DNA of 40,561 nucleotides from assembly GCF_003997935.1 (NCBI RefSeq), contig NZ_RZQL01000029.1:1-40561 (forward strand), written 5' to 3'. The notes under the pieces are model-generated. The model worked only from the letters and a program-made list of their open reading frames with translations, was not told the DNA's origin and made no database searches. Numbering within the stretch: position 1 is the first letter of the stretch; every line of letters starts with the position of its first letter. A program made the translations under genes and the position numbers. This stretch comes from Mesorhizobium sp. M7A.F.Ca.US.006.01.1.1 (GTDB lineage: Bacteria; Pseudomonadota; Alphaproteobacteria; Rhizobiales; Rhizobiaceae). Shown piece by piece: positions 23,884 through 32,735 of the stretch.

Positions 23884-25803
23884 ATGGCCCTTACCAATAA
23901 TGGTAGTGAGGCAGAACCCGTCGAACAATCGAGCCATTCGGAAGTCGAACAGCACAGCACCAAGGTTCTGATGCTGGGCGCGCTCGGTGTCGTCTACGGG
24001 GATATCGGCACCAGTCCGATCTATGCTTTTCGCGAGGCGCTGGTGGCATCTTCCGGCGGAGAAGTGGCCGACCGCGGTGACATCCTCGGCGTTTTGTCGT
24101 TGATCATCTGGTCGCTGACGATCATCGTCACCATCAAATACATCATGTTCGTGCTGCGGGCGAACAATCGCGGCGAGGGCGGCGTGCTGTCGCTGATGGC
24201 GCTGGCGCGCGGCAGTTTCCCCAAGCGCTCGGCGCTGATGCTCGGCATCGGCATCGTCGGGGCATCACTTTTCTTCGGCGACGCCGTCATCACGCCGGCG
24301 ATTTCTGTGCTGTCGGCGGTCGAGGGCATGAATGTCGTCACGCCGACCTTCCAGCCCTATGTCGTGCCGCTGACGCTGGTCATTCTCGCAATGGTGTTCG
24401 CGGTGCAACGTTTCGGCACGGGCGGTGTGGGACTGGTCTTCGGCCCGGTGACCGCGGTATGGTTCCTGGCCATTGGCCTTTCCGGTCTCAATCACATAGT
24501 CGCCGATCCGGAAATCCTGTGGGCGGTGAGCCCGCACTACATCGTCGCCTTCCTGATCAATTCGCCCGATGTCGCCTTCGTCACCATCGGCGCCATCTTC
24601 CTCGCCGTGACCGGCGCCGAAGCGCTCTATGCCGATCTCGGCCATTTCGGCCGCAAGCCGATCGTGCTCGCCTGGCTGTGGGTCGTGTTTCCGTGCCTGC
24701 TGCTCAACTATGCCGGGCAGGGCGCTTTCGTGTTGGCCAAGAACGGCGTCGTCGGCCATCCTTTCTTCGAGATGAACGAAGGCTGGACGCTGATCCCGAT
24801 GGTCGTGTTGGCGACCGCCGCCACGGTGATCGCCAGCCAGGCGGTCATATCAGGCGCCTTCTCGCTGACCAGGCAGGCGGTGCAGCTCAACATGCTGCCG
24901 CGCCTGGAAATCCTGCACACGTCGGAGAAACAGTCCGGCCAGATCTATATGCCGCGCGTCAATCTCCTGCTGGCGCTGGTGGTGATGATGCTGGTCGTCG
25001 GCTTCGGCGAGTCCAGCAGGCTGGCATCGGCCTACGGCATCTCGGTAACCGGCAACATGCTGGTGACCACGGTGCTGTTGTTTGTCGTGATGACGCGCAT
25101 CTGGAAATGGCGGCTGTGGGTGGCAGTCTCCCTGACGGCGCTGTTCGGCTTCATCGACGTCGGCTTCTTTGCCTCCAACATCGTCAAGGTGTTCGAGGGC
25201 GGCTGGGCATCACTGGCCGTTGCCTTCACCATCGTGCTGGCCATGTGGACCTGGGTGCGCGGCAGCCGCTATCTGTTCGACAAGACCCGCCGCAACGAGA
25301 TCCCGCTCGATTTCCTGGCCGGCAATCTGTTGAAGAAGAAACCGCAGCTGGTCTCCGGCACCGCCGTCTTCCTCACCAGCGATCCGCTCAGCGCGCCAAC
25401 CGCGCTGATGCATAGCCTGAAGCACTACAAGGTGCTGCATGAGCAGAACGTCATCCTCTCGGTGGTGACCGCGCCGCAGCCGGTGGTGCCGGACAGCGAC
25501 CGGGTCAAGATGGAGACGGTCAACGAGCTGTTCATGCGGGTAACGCTGACCTTCGGCTACATGGAGCAGCCCAACATCCCGCGCGCGCTGGCGATCTGCC
25601 GCAAGCAGGGCTGGAAGTTCGACATCATGACGACTTCGTTCTTCCTGTCGCGGCGTTCGCTCAAGGCCTCGCCCAATTCCGGCATGCCGGTGTGGCAGGA
25701 CCGGCTGTTCATCGGCCTGGCGCGTACGGCGGCCGATGCGACAGAGTACTTCCAGATCCCGACCGGGCGCGTGGTCGAGATCGGCACGCAGGTGGCGATC
25801 TAG
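23884..25803 (+). CDS. kup: low-affinity potassium uptake protein Kup
   Basis: The 639-aa protein is a KUP/HAK/KT-family K+:H+ symporter. The N-terminal signature LGVVYGDIGTSPIYAFREAL is at the start of the first helix, and about 12 hydrophobic segments follow, ending at about residue 455. A soluble C-terminal domain completes the protein (LLKKKPQLVSGTAVFLTSDP and the final GRVVEIGTQVAI). The start ATG at 23884 follows GGAG at eight bases; a GTG three codons earlier overlaps that site and is unlikely. Rhizobia often carry several kup copies, so a number suffix is not assigned. The gene ends in a long structured region with a dispersed repeat (25861-26012). Confidence 0.95.
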   Translation: MALTNNGSEAEPVEQSSHSEVEQHSTKVLMLGALGVVYGDIGTSPIYAFREALVASSGGEVADRGDILGVLSLIIWSLTIIVTIKYIMFVLRANNRGEGGVLSLMALARGSFPKRSALMLGIGIVGASLFFGDAVITPAISVLSAVEGMNVVTPTFQPYVVPLTLVILAMVFAVQRFGTGGVGLVFGPVTAVWFLAIGLSGLNHIVADPEILWAVSPHYIVAFLINSPDVAFVTIGAIFLAVTGAEALYADLGHFGRKPIVLAWLWVVFPCLLLNYAGQGAFVLAKNGVVGHPFFEMNEGWTLIPMVVLATAATVIASQAVISGAFSLTRQAVQLNMLPRLEILHTSEKQSGQIYMPRVNLLLALVVMMLVVGFGESSRLASAYGISVTGNMLVTTVLLFVVMTRIWKWRLWVAVSLTALFGFIDVGFFASNIVKVFEGGWASLAVAFTIVLAMWTWVRGSRYLFDKTRRNEIPLDFLAGNLLKKKPQLVSGTAVFLTSDPLSAPTALMHSLKHYKVLHEQNVILSVVTAPQPVVPDSDRVKMETVNELFMRVTLTFGYMEQPNIPRALAICRKQGWKFDIMTTSFFLSRRSLKASPNSGMPVWQDRLFIGLARTAADATEYFQIPTGRVVEIGTQVAI

Positions 25804-25860
25804 GACATACCGATATTCAGGTGAGGCCGGCCTTCGAACAGCAGGTTCCTGCGCTTCCCC

Positions 25861-25883
25861 GTTCTACCGCATCGCGGTAGAAC
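25861..25883. other. perfect hairpin after kup
   Basis: GTTCTACCGC and GCGGTAGAAC form a perfect 10-bp stem with a 3-base loop ATC. There is no U-run after it on either strand. It is the first of three hairpins between the convergent kup and qorB-like genes. Confidence 0.6.
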
Positions 25884-25886
25884 TGT

Positions 25887-25952
25887 ACTCACGGACCCAA
25901 ATGTCCGCTCCGTTCCGGTTCTCGGAACCCGCCATTCTCGACTCGGCCTGAC
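25887..25952. repeat. dispersed intergenic repeat, copy B
   Basis: Closely similar to 1646-1710, with shared CTCACGGAC, ATGTCCGCTCCG, CGGTTCTCG and CGGCCTGAC. The small stem CGGAC/GTCCG is kept although its loop differs (CCAAAT rather than TTTAT). Like copy A it lies between the ends of two convergent genes. Confidence 0.7.
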
Positions 25953-25984
25953 CTGAATCTCGACATGTCCGGATGGATCGGCGA

Positions 25985-26012
25985 ATGGACTGTGCTTCAC
26001 GGCACAGTCCAT
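25985..26012. terminator. hairpin at the end of the qorB-like gene
   Basis: ATGGACTGTGC (25985-25995) pairs perfectly with GCACAGTCCAT (26002-26012) around a 6-base loop. It lies 12 bases beyond the stop codon of the leftward gene. No clear U-run is visible, so its efficiency as a terminator is unsure. Confidence 0.5.
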
Positions 26013-26023
26013 GTCACTCCGCT

Positions 26024-26917
26024 TCAACCGGCCAGGGCGGCCTTGTTCGCCTCAAGGAACTGCTTCAGCGTTTTTGACTTGCGGCCCGAAAGCGTCTCGA
26101 TCGCGTCGGTCACCATGGCGATACGGCCGGCGCGCGTGTTGGCGTCGAAGGACACGATGACCTCAGCGAAATCCTCGGGAACGCCTGATGCCTTCACGCC
26201 TTCGGTCAAGGCTTCATCCGAAACCTGGACGACATCGAGCGGCTTGCCGGTGACCTCGCTTACCAAGGCTGCAATCTCGGCCGTGGTGTAGGCCTGCGGG
26301 CCGGTCAAGGTGTAGGTCTTGCTTTCGTTGGAAACGGCAGCGAGACCGGCGGCGATCGCCGCTGCCATGTCGTCGCGCGCACCAGGCGCAACGCGGCCGT
26401 CGCCGGCGGACGTATACCAGTGTCCCGAGGCGATGGCGTGTGGCAGCCCCAGGAACAGGTTCTCCTGGTACCAGCCGTTGCGGAAGATCGTGTAGGGAAT
26501 GCCGCTCGCCTTGATGGCCTGCTCGGTGCTGTAGTGGTCATCGGCAAACAGGACCGGCGACACCGGCTCCGGATTGGGCATCGAGGTGTAAAGCAGATGC
26601 GAAATGCCGGTGTTTTTGGCTGCGGCAACGGCATTTTCGTGCTGCTTCAGGCGCCTGCCGCTTTTGAGATCGAGATCCCCTGTCGAAATGATCAGCACCT
26701 TGTCGGCGCCCTCGAATGCGCTTTCCAGCGAGGCCGCGTCGTTGAAGTCGGCGGCCCTGACAACGACGCCGCGCAGCGCCAGATCGGCCACGTTTTCCGG
26801 ATTGCGTGTGGTGGCGATGATCTTTGCTGGCGGAACTTTGTGCGTGTCCAGGAGATAGTGGATGACGCCGCGGCCGAGCTGGCCGGAAGCGCCGGTGACG
26901 AGAAGGGTTTCGGTCAT
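26024..26917 (-). CDS. QorB-like NAD(P)-dependent oxidoreductase (NmrA / atypical SDR family)
   Basis: The 297-aa protein starts with the nucleotide-binding loop LLVTGASGQLGRGVIHYL (TGASGxLG), then the strand-turn residue ATTRNPENV that selects NADP(H), and KVLIISTGDL. The middle has the atypical-SDR active region HLLYTSMPNPEP and YTIFRNGWYQENL. This fits quinone oxidoreductase 2 (QorB) and NmrA-like proteins that sense or reduce with NADPH. It is transcribed away from an HxlR regulator gene across a 135-base spacer holding a perfect palindrome, the same arrangement as qorB-qorR elsewhere, which supports control by a redox- or electrophile-sensing HxlR repressor. The ATG at 26917 has GGAAGATCC-type upstream sequence rather than a strong site. 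Confidence 0.85.
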   Translation of the reverse strand: MTETLLVTGASGQLGRGVIHYLLDTHKVPPAKIIATTRNPENVADLALRGVVVRAADFNDAASLESAFEGADKVLIISTGDLDLKSGRRLKQHENAVAAAKNTGISHLLYTSMPNPEPVSPVLFADDHYSTEQAIKASGIPYTIFRNGWYQENLFLGLPHAIASGHWYTSAGDGRVAPGARDDMAAAIAAGLAAVSNESKTYTLTGPQAYTTAEIAALVSEVTGKPLDVVQVSDEALTEGVKASGVPEDFAEVIVSFDANTRAGRIAMVTDAIETLSGRKSKTLKQFLEANKAALAG

Positions 26918-26957
26918 GGAAGATCCTGACGTTGCGCCGCTAGGGCGGTTCGAGGTG

Positions 26958-26976
26958 TGGTCTCAAAAAGAGACCA
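26958..26976. promoter_or_regulatory. palindromic operator between the qorB-like and hxlR genes
   Basis: TGGTCTC (26958-26964) and GAGACCA (26970-26976) form a perfect 7-bp inverted repeat around AAAAA. A possible rightward -10 TAAAAT follows at 26981-26986, so a bound repressor would sit on the -35 to -10 spacer of hxlR and also near the leftward promoter. Confidence 0.6.
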
Positions 26977-27052
26977 GCACTAAAATAGGAATTGACCTGG
27001 TGCCGTAAAGAAGGCAGTTTTTCGGGAGGTAGGCACGCGCAGGGAACCAGCC

Positions 27053-27463
27053 ATGGATGGCAAGGTCATCAATCTGAGATCGAAGTTGGAGGTCTACAAG
27101 GCCATCTCCGGCGGTGGCAATATTGCCAATTGTCCGGTTCGCGAGGTCATCCAGGGGGTCAGCGGCAAATGGAGATCGCTGCTGATGATGGCGCTGGCTG
27201 AAAAACCCTACCGCTTCGGCGAGTTGCGGCGCCTGGTGCCGGACATTTCACAGCGCATGCTGACCCAGACGCTGTACGATCTTCAGCGCGATGGCTATGT
27301 GCATCGTGAGGTGTTCCCGACCAAACCACCGAGCGTCGAATACAGCCTGACCGATCTCGGGCGCTCTATGTTCGGCGCCTTTCATCAATTGATTCTGTGG
27401 GCCGAACTCAACCATGATGCGGTGCGCGCAGCGCGCGCCGATTTTGATGCGTCCCAGGCTTGA
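27053..27463 (+). CDS. HxlR-family transcriptional regulator
   Basis: The 136-aa protein is a winged-helix HxlR regulator. The family core is visible: NCPVREVIQGVSGKWRSLLM (with Cys27), then FGELRRLVPDISQRMLTQTL as the recognition region, and the wing YVHREVFPTKPPSVEYSLTD. Cys27 stands at the place where QorR/HypR-type members carry a redox-active cysteine, suggesting control by disulfide-forming or electrophilic stress. It is divergent from the qorB-like reductase and probably represses both genes through the GGTCTC-N5-GAGACC site. The start ATG at 27053 is preceded by GGGA. Downstream the FAD monooxygenase gene begins within 45 bases, so it may be co-transcribed. Confidence 0.9.
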   Translation: MDGKVINLRSKLEVYKAISGGGNIANCPVREVIQGVSGKWRSLLMMALAEKPYRFGELRRLVPDISQRMLTQTLYDLQRDGYVHREVFPTKPPSVEYSLTDLGRSMFGAFHQLILWAELNHDAVRAARADFDASQA

Positions 27464-27507
27464 ACGGCCGCCAAGGCCCAGGCTTGAACGACCGCTAAAG
27501 CCCCAGG

Positions 27508-28803
27508 GTGCGGCTTGATTTCGTCGGGCTGCTGAAGGATTGTCCCGGCCAGTTCGGCTTTGGGGGCATTGGCATTTCCTACGACATCGCAATTGCAGGC
27601 GCCGGGCCGGCGGGACTGGCCATGGCGCTCTATCTCAAGCGTGCCGGGCATCGGGTCACGGTCTTCGAGCGCTTCGATGAGCCGAAGCCGGTCGGCTCCG
27701 GGCTGATCCTGCAGCCGACAGGGCTGACGGTCCTGGCCGATCTTGGCCTGCTCGACGACATACTGGCGCTGGGCAGCCGCATCGACCGCCTGCATGGCGC
27801 CGATGTCACGACAGGCCGTACCGTGCTCGATGTCCGCTACGATGCGCAACGCGGTGGCCGCTTCGGGCTGGCGGTGCACCGGGCGGCCTTGTTCGGCGTG
27901 CTCTTCCGCGCCGCCCAACGCGAAGCGATCGCCATCGAGACCGGCGTCGAGATCGAGGCCCTGGAGACTGGCGAACGGGCGACGCTGATCTGCGGCAACG
28001 GACGAAGGGCAGGGCCGTTCGACCTCGTTATCGACGCCAGCGGTTCGCGCTCGAAACTGCGCCGCGCAAGCGCTCCGGGCGAGCCGCGGTCACTCACCTA
28101 TGGCGCGTTCTGGGCCTCGCTTGGCTGGCGCGGCGACGGTTTCGATGAGCATGCGCTGCTGCAACGCTACGACAAAGCGAGCGTGATGATCGGCGTGCTG
28201 CCGATCGGCCGGCCGCAGCCGGGCGCTGAAAGGATGGCGGCATTCTTCTGGAGCCTGAAGCCGTCGGATGCGGATGCGATGCGCATCCGGGGCCTTGATG
28301 CCTGGAAGGAGAGAGTGATCCGGCTGTGGCCGCAGAGCGAAACGTATACCAGCCAGATCGACAGTTTCGACCAGTTCTCGCTGGCGCGCTATGGCCACCA
28401 CACGATGAAGCGGCCCGTAGAGCGGCGGCTGGCCATCATCGGTGACGCGGCGCACTCGACCAGCCCGCAGCTTGGGCAAGGGGCCAACATGGCGCTGCTC
28501 GACGCCGCGGCGCTCAGCCATGCGCTGGCGCGGGCGCCAAACGTCGAGGCCGCACTGGAAGCCTATGCGAGGGCGCGCCGCTGGCATGTCCGCATCTTCC
28601 AGGCGCTGTCGCTGGCATTCACGCCGTTCTACCAGTCGGATTCGGTGGCGCTGCCCTTCATCCGTGACAGGCTGGTGGCGACGGTGGCAAAAATCCCGCC
28701 GGCGCCGCAGTTTCTCGCCTCGATGGTGGCGGGAACAGTGATCGACCCGTTCAAGCGGATTGGACTGATCGAGGCGCGGTGGCCGGATCGCTTCGGCCAA
28801 TGA
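27508..28803 (+). CDS. FAD-dependent monooxygenase (aromatic hydroxylase / UbiH-PHBH family)
   Basis: The protein (up to 431 aa) is a class A flavoprotein hydroxylase. The FAD loop is YDIAIAGAGPAGLAMALYL, followed by VTVFERF, the DG-like motif region FDLVIDASGSRSKLRR, and the GD motif GDAAHSTSPQLGQGANMALL that binds FAD ribitol. It should use NAD(P)H and O2 to hydroxylate an aromatic or similar ring; the substrate is unknown. The start is unsure: GTG at 27508 gives a 23-residue extension before the flavin fold, and I see no ATG in frame between 27508 and the GAGPAG motif, so a GTG, TTG or ATT start must be used. The last 53 bases overlap the end of the convergent GST gene. Confidence 0.85.
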   Translation: MRLDFVGLLKDCPGQFGFGGIGISYDIAIAGAGPAGLAMALYLKRAGHRVTVFERFDEPKPVGSGLILQPTGLTVLADLGLLDDILALGSRIDRLHGADVTTGRTVLDVRYDAQRGGRFGLAVHRAALFGVLFRAAQREAIAIETGVEIEALETGERATLICGNGRRAGPFDLVIDASGSRSKLRRASAPGEPRSLTYGAFWASLGWRGDGFDEHALLQRYDKASVMIGVLPIGRPQPGAERMAAFFWSLKPSDADAMRIRGLDAWKERVIRLWPQSETYTSQIDSFDQFSLARYGHHTMKRPVERRLAIIGDAAHSTSPQLGQGANMALLDAAALSHALARAPNVEAALEAYARARRWHVRIFQALSLAFTPFYQSDSVALPFIRDRLVATVAKIPPAPQFLASMVAGTVIDPFKRIGLIEARWPDRFGQ

Positions 28804-29476
28804 GGCTCGAAAGGTACGATCCCTTTGCTCGCAGGAAGGTATGCAGGCGCTGCGGGTAGTCCGGCGCCACGGCTTGTTTGATCGACGGACGTTCACTCAA
28901 CGCCTTGCGCCAGGCTCGGACGAGGGGCTTACGGTCAAGAATGCCGAAATCACCGATCCGGTCGAAGGCATCGAGATAGCGGAAGACCGGACCGTAAACC
29001 GCGTCGACCAGCGAAAAGTGCTTGCTGGCGAACCAGGGGCCGCCAGGCTCGTCCGCCAATTCGGCTTCGAGACGGTCGAACATGGCGGAAAGCGCGCTGG
29101 ATTCGTCAAGGAAGCCGGCCTCGGTCGAGGCCGAATAGAACCGGCCGATGGCGTTGAGTGTTGCCGAACCGAACTCGACCCAGGCGCGATGCCGCGCGCG
29201 GGCATAGGGATCGGCAGGGTGGAGTGGATTGGCCTGCGTCTCTTCGAGGAATTCCAGGATGACGGCCGATTCGAAGATCACCGTTTCCTCGCCATTTCGC
29301 TGCACGCGCAGCAGCGGCACCTTGCCGAGCGGCGAGATCGCCTTGAACCAGTCCGGCTTGTTGGCGAGGTCGATATCGACGCGCTCGAACGGCACGCCCT
29401 TTTCGGCCAGTGAAATCGCGGCGCGCTGCACATAGGGGCAGAGATAATGGCTGACGAGAATGAGCTTGTGTTTCAT
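28751..29476 (-). CDS. glutathione S-transferase
   Basis: The 241-aa protein has an N-terminal thioredoxin-like domain starting MKHKLILVSHYLCPYVQRAA, where C13-P-Y-V is the likely catalytic cysteine of an omega/beta-like GST, followed by the cis-Pro motif GKVPLLRVQ and the glutathione-binding IFESAVILEFLEE. The all-helical C-terminal domain holds GGPWFASKHFSLVDAVYGPV with the N-capping Asp. It would conjugate or thiol-transfer glutathione to electrophiles in the cytosol. It is divergent from marR, with three palindromic sites between them, so it is probably the main MarR target. The start ATG at 29476 has AGGAAAA upstream. The C-terminus is about 20 residues longer than usual and overlaps the FAD monooxygenase gene. 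Confidence 0.9.
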   Translation of the reverse strand: MKHKLILVSHYLCPYVQRAAISLAEKGVPFERVDIDLANKPDWFKAISPLGKVPLLRVQRNGEETVIFESAVILEFLEETQANPLHPADPYARARHRAWVEFGSATLNAIGRFYSASTEAGFLDESSALSAMFDRLEAELADEPGGPWFASKHFSLVDAVYGPVFRYLDAFDRIGDFGILDRKPLVRAWRKALSERPSIKQAVAPDYPQRLHTFLRAKGSYLSSLIGRSDPATAPRSVQSA

Positions 29477-29492
29477 GAGATTTTCCTAAGTT

Positions 29493-29553
29493 GATGCATT
29501 TGCATCTATATGAATGCATATGCATCGATCGTCAAGCTTGATGCATTTGCATC
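29493..29553. promoter_or_regulatory. three tandem MarR-type palindromic operators
   Basis: GATGCATTTGCATC occurs at 29493-29506 and again at 29540-29553; AATGCATATGCATC lies at 29513-29526. Each is an inverted repeat ATGCA-N2-TGCAT (the outer copies extend to GATGCA/TGCATC). Centres are 20 and 27 bases apart. The cluster fills the 95-base spacer between the GST and marR start codons and should control both promoters. Confidence 0.85.
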
Positions 29554-29571
29554 TACTGCCTATGCTTGGTC

Positions 29572-30030
29572 ATGACTGAGAAAGCCACGCCTTCGCCCGA
29601 AGCCATCAAGGCCTGGGCTCGCCTGATGCGCGTTTCGCGCCAACTGATGGAGAGCGCCGAAGAGGCGTTGAAGGCCGCCGGCCTGCCGCCGCTTGCCTGG
29701 TACGACGTGCTGCATGAACTTGCCGGGGCGGGCGAGGGCGGGCTGCGGCCGTTCCAGCTGATCGAGCGCACGCTGTTTGCGCAATACAACATTTCGCGCC
29801 TGCTGGCCCGGCTCGAGGCCGATGGGCTCGTCGAGAAACTGCCTGTGGCCGATGACGGCCGTGGCCAGACCATCCGCATCACCGCCAAGGGCCGCGAGAC
29901 ACGCCGCCAGATGTGGGCTGTCTACGGACGCTCGATCGCCGAACTGGTTGGCGCCAAATTGTCGGCGGATGAGCTGACCATGGTCTCGGCATTGCTCGGT
30001 CGGCTGCGCCATCCGCCAACCAGCGACTAA
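29572..30030 (+). CDS. MarR-family transcriptional regulator
   Basis: The 152-aa protein shows the MarR plan: N-terminal dimerisation helix (WARLMRVSRQLMESAEEALK), a winged helix-turn-helix (FQLIERTLFAQYNISRLLARLEADGLVEK) and the wing with DGRGQTIRITAKG, followed by the C-terminal helices. MarR dimers usually bind 14-20 bp palindromes and are released by phenols, salicylate or oxidants. Three matching palindromes lie directly upstream, so autoregulation and control of the divergent GST gene are very likely. ATG 29572 is used; a TTG two codons earlier is less likely. No ligand can be inferred. Confidence 0.92.
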   Translation: MTEKATPSPEAIKAWARLMRVSRQLMESAEEALKAAGLPPLAWYDVLHELAGAGEGGLRPFQLIERTLFAQYNISRLLARLEADGLVEKLPVADDGRGQTIRITAKGRETRRQMWAVYGRSIAELVGAKLSADELTMVSALLGRLRHPPTSD

Positions 30031-30116
30031 GCGGGGCTTGTCGCGCGCGGCAACGCCACTTGCAGATATTTTGCGCTCGTCCTCTTGCGCATGGTCTCGG
30101 ATTGCGCGATAAGCCG

Positions 30117-30138
30117 AACCGTAACGTACGGTACGGTT
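30117..30138. promoter_or_regulatory. 22-bp near-perfect palindrome before tetR-ilvC
   Basis: The left arm AACCGTAACGT (30117-30127) and right arm ACGGTACGGTT (30128-30138) are inverted repeats with one mismatched pair. The length, lack of spacer and place 41 bases before the regulator start codon are typical of a TetR operator. Confidence 0.75.
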
Positions 30139-30178
30139 TATCGGAGTGACCGGTGGCCCTGCCTTTCGAGAGAAGAGC

Positions 30179-30832
30179 GTGTTGCACATCGTGCCCGACA
30201 TCGACACCAGCGAAGCGCTGACGGAGCGGCAGAAGGCCGTGCTCGACGCAGCGTTGCGGCTGCTGGTCGAGGAGGGCGATCAGTTGACCATGACCGCCGT
30301 GGCGCGCCGCGCCAGCTGCTCCAAGGAAACGCTCTACAAATGGTTCGGCGACCGCGACGGGCTACTGACGGCGACGGTGCAATGGCAGGCTTCGAAAGTG
30401 CGGGTGGCGCAGGTCGACGGCAAGGGCCTGGACCTTGCCTCGCTGACGGCAAGCCTCGAACGTTTCGCCTCGGACTGGCTCCAGGTGATCTCCAGTGATA
30501 CCTCGATCGCGCTCAACCGCGTGGCGGTCGGTCATGCCGGTTCAGGCAAGGACAATCTTGGCGCCGTGGTGCTGGAGAATGGCCGTTTTGCGCTCGCCAA
30601 ACGGCTGAAGCCGGTGCTTGAGGCCGGCCGACGGACCGGGCTTTTGGATTTCGCGGATGCCGAGACGGCGTTCCGCACCTTTTTCGGGCTGGTCGCCCGC
30701 GATGTGCAGATCCGTCTGCTGCTCGGCGACCGGCTGGAATTGACTGAGGCGGCGATCGGCGGCGATGCCGCGCGCGCGACGCAGCAGTTTCTCGCTCTTT
30801 TCGGAGCAAAAACCGGGCCGCAAGGTCTCTGA
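30179..30832 (+). CDS. TetR-family transcriptional regulator
   Basis: The 217-aa protein has the TetR N-terminal helix-turn-helix (VLDAALRLLVEEG, then MTAVARRASCSKETLYKWFG at about residues 40-60, with the usual D/G linker) and an all-helical ligand domain of the TetR_C AefR-like type (LFFGLVARDVQIRLLLG-like segment near the end). The start is most likely GTG at 30179, since GAGAGAAG lies just before it; a GTG at 30146 is in frame but has no ribosome site. A 22-bp palindrome at 30117 suggests autorepression. The ilvC start codon is only 24 bases downstream, so the regulator may influence valine/isoleucine synthesis by read-through. The ligand is unknown. Confidence 0.9.
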   Translation: MLHIVPDIDTSEALTERQKAVLDAALRLLVEEGDQLTMTAVARRASCSKETLYKWFGDRDGLLTATVQWQASKVRVAQVDGKGLDLASLTASLERFASDWLQVISSDTSIALNRVAVGHAGSGKDNLGAVVLENGRFALAKRLKPVLEAGRRTGLLDFADAETAFRTFFGLVARDVQIRLLLGDRLELTEAAIGGDAARATQQFLALFGAKTGPQGL

Positions 30833-31876
<1,044 letters not shown>

Positions 31877-31920
31877 GCGAAATCCACAAGCCCTCGAAAA
31901 CAGCAGCTTCCATGAACAAG

Positions 31921-31946
31921 AAACGGCGCCACGCGGCGCCGTTTTT
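31921..31946. terminator. strong terminator after ilvC, probably bidirectional
   Basis: AAACGGCGCC (31921-31930) pairs perfectly with GGCGCCGTTT (31935-31944) around ACGC, followed by a T-run. On the other strand the run of As before the stem also gives T-rich sequence, so it may also end the convergent BA14K gene. Confidence 0.85.
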
Positions 31947-31982
31947 CATTCTGTCGGTCAGCTCAGCTACAGGGCCAGCGCA

Positions 31983-32546
31983 TCAATAGGGTGAGTAGCA
32001 CTGCTGGCGCGGGCCGTTGTAGGGCTGGAACGTGTTGTCATAGGCCCGGTACGACCGGTAGCGGTTGTAGCACCATTGGACATGGGCGCTCGAAAGCCGT
32101 CCCGCGCGGTAGTAGCGGCGCGGCGCCGGCCGGTCGTAGTAGTCGTAATTGTTGTACATGCTGCCGAGGCCCAGCCCCAGGCCAAGGCCAAGGATCGCGG
32201 CACTCGCGCCATCATCATAGTAACGACCGCCGCGATAGTGATGGCGACCATGGCGCCAACGCCAGTTGTCTCCACCATTCCAGTTACTGCCGCCGCCGTG
32301 CCAGTGCCGACGGCCGCCGTCCCAATTGCCCGACCGGCGCCATCTCCAATTGTCATTGTACTGGTGGTTGTTGTTGCCGCCCGCCCAGCTATCCCGGACC
32401 GGCGTGACATTCGGCGCCGCCGTGCTGCTGGGAATCGACAGGTCTGGCTGCATGAGCGGCCCGGCGGCGGACGGTGCCGTGACGCCGGAGAGGATACCCA
32501 AGGCTATCAGCCCCGATTTGACCGTGGAAGAAAAGAGCGAATTCAT
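31983..32546 (-). CDS. BA14K-family secreted protein
   Basis: The 187-aa protein has a signal peptide ([20 protein letters not shown], cleavage near APSAAG), a low-complexity Trp/Gly/Asn/His-rich middle ([20 protein letters not shown] and similar), a short glycine-leucine helix ([15 protein letters not shown]), and the C-terminal BA14K domain ([20 protein letters not shown] then PYNGPRQQC). The two cysteines in that domain are likely to form a disulfide. BA14K proteins, first known as a Brucella antigen, are periplasmic or surface proteins with a lectin-like role; the present function is not known. The start ATG at 32546 has GGAGAG upstream. It shares the terminator at 31921 with convergent ilvC. 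Confidence 0.9.
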   Translation of the reverse strand: MNSLFSSTVKSGLIALGILSGVTAPSAAGPLMQPDLSIPSSTAAPNVTPVRDSWAGGNNNHQYNDNWRWRRSGNWDGGRRHWHGGGSNWNGGDNWRWRHGRHHYRGGRYYDDGASAAILGLGLGLGLGSMYNNYDYYDRPAPRRYYRAGRLSSAHVQWCYNRYRSYRAYDNTFQPYNGPRQQCYSPY

Positions 32547-32735
32547 TGCACTCTCCAAGAGTTACAGGCCCCACGCCCACCCGAGGAATGGGGCGACAAT
32601 GGATGTTTGCATCTGAACGGCGGATGAACGGAAAGGTTCCGTCAACCATGACGCGAACGCGCCCAGGACCAATCGATCTCAGATGGTGGTCCTGTGCGCT
32701 TGTTTTCCGAAGCACTTGCGGGCAAAGCTCATGGC

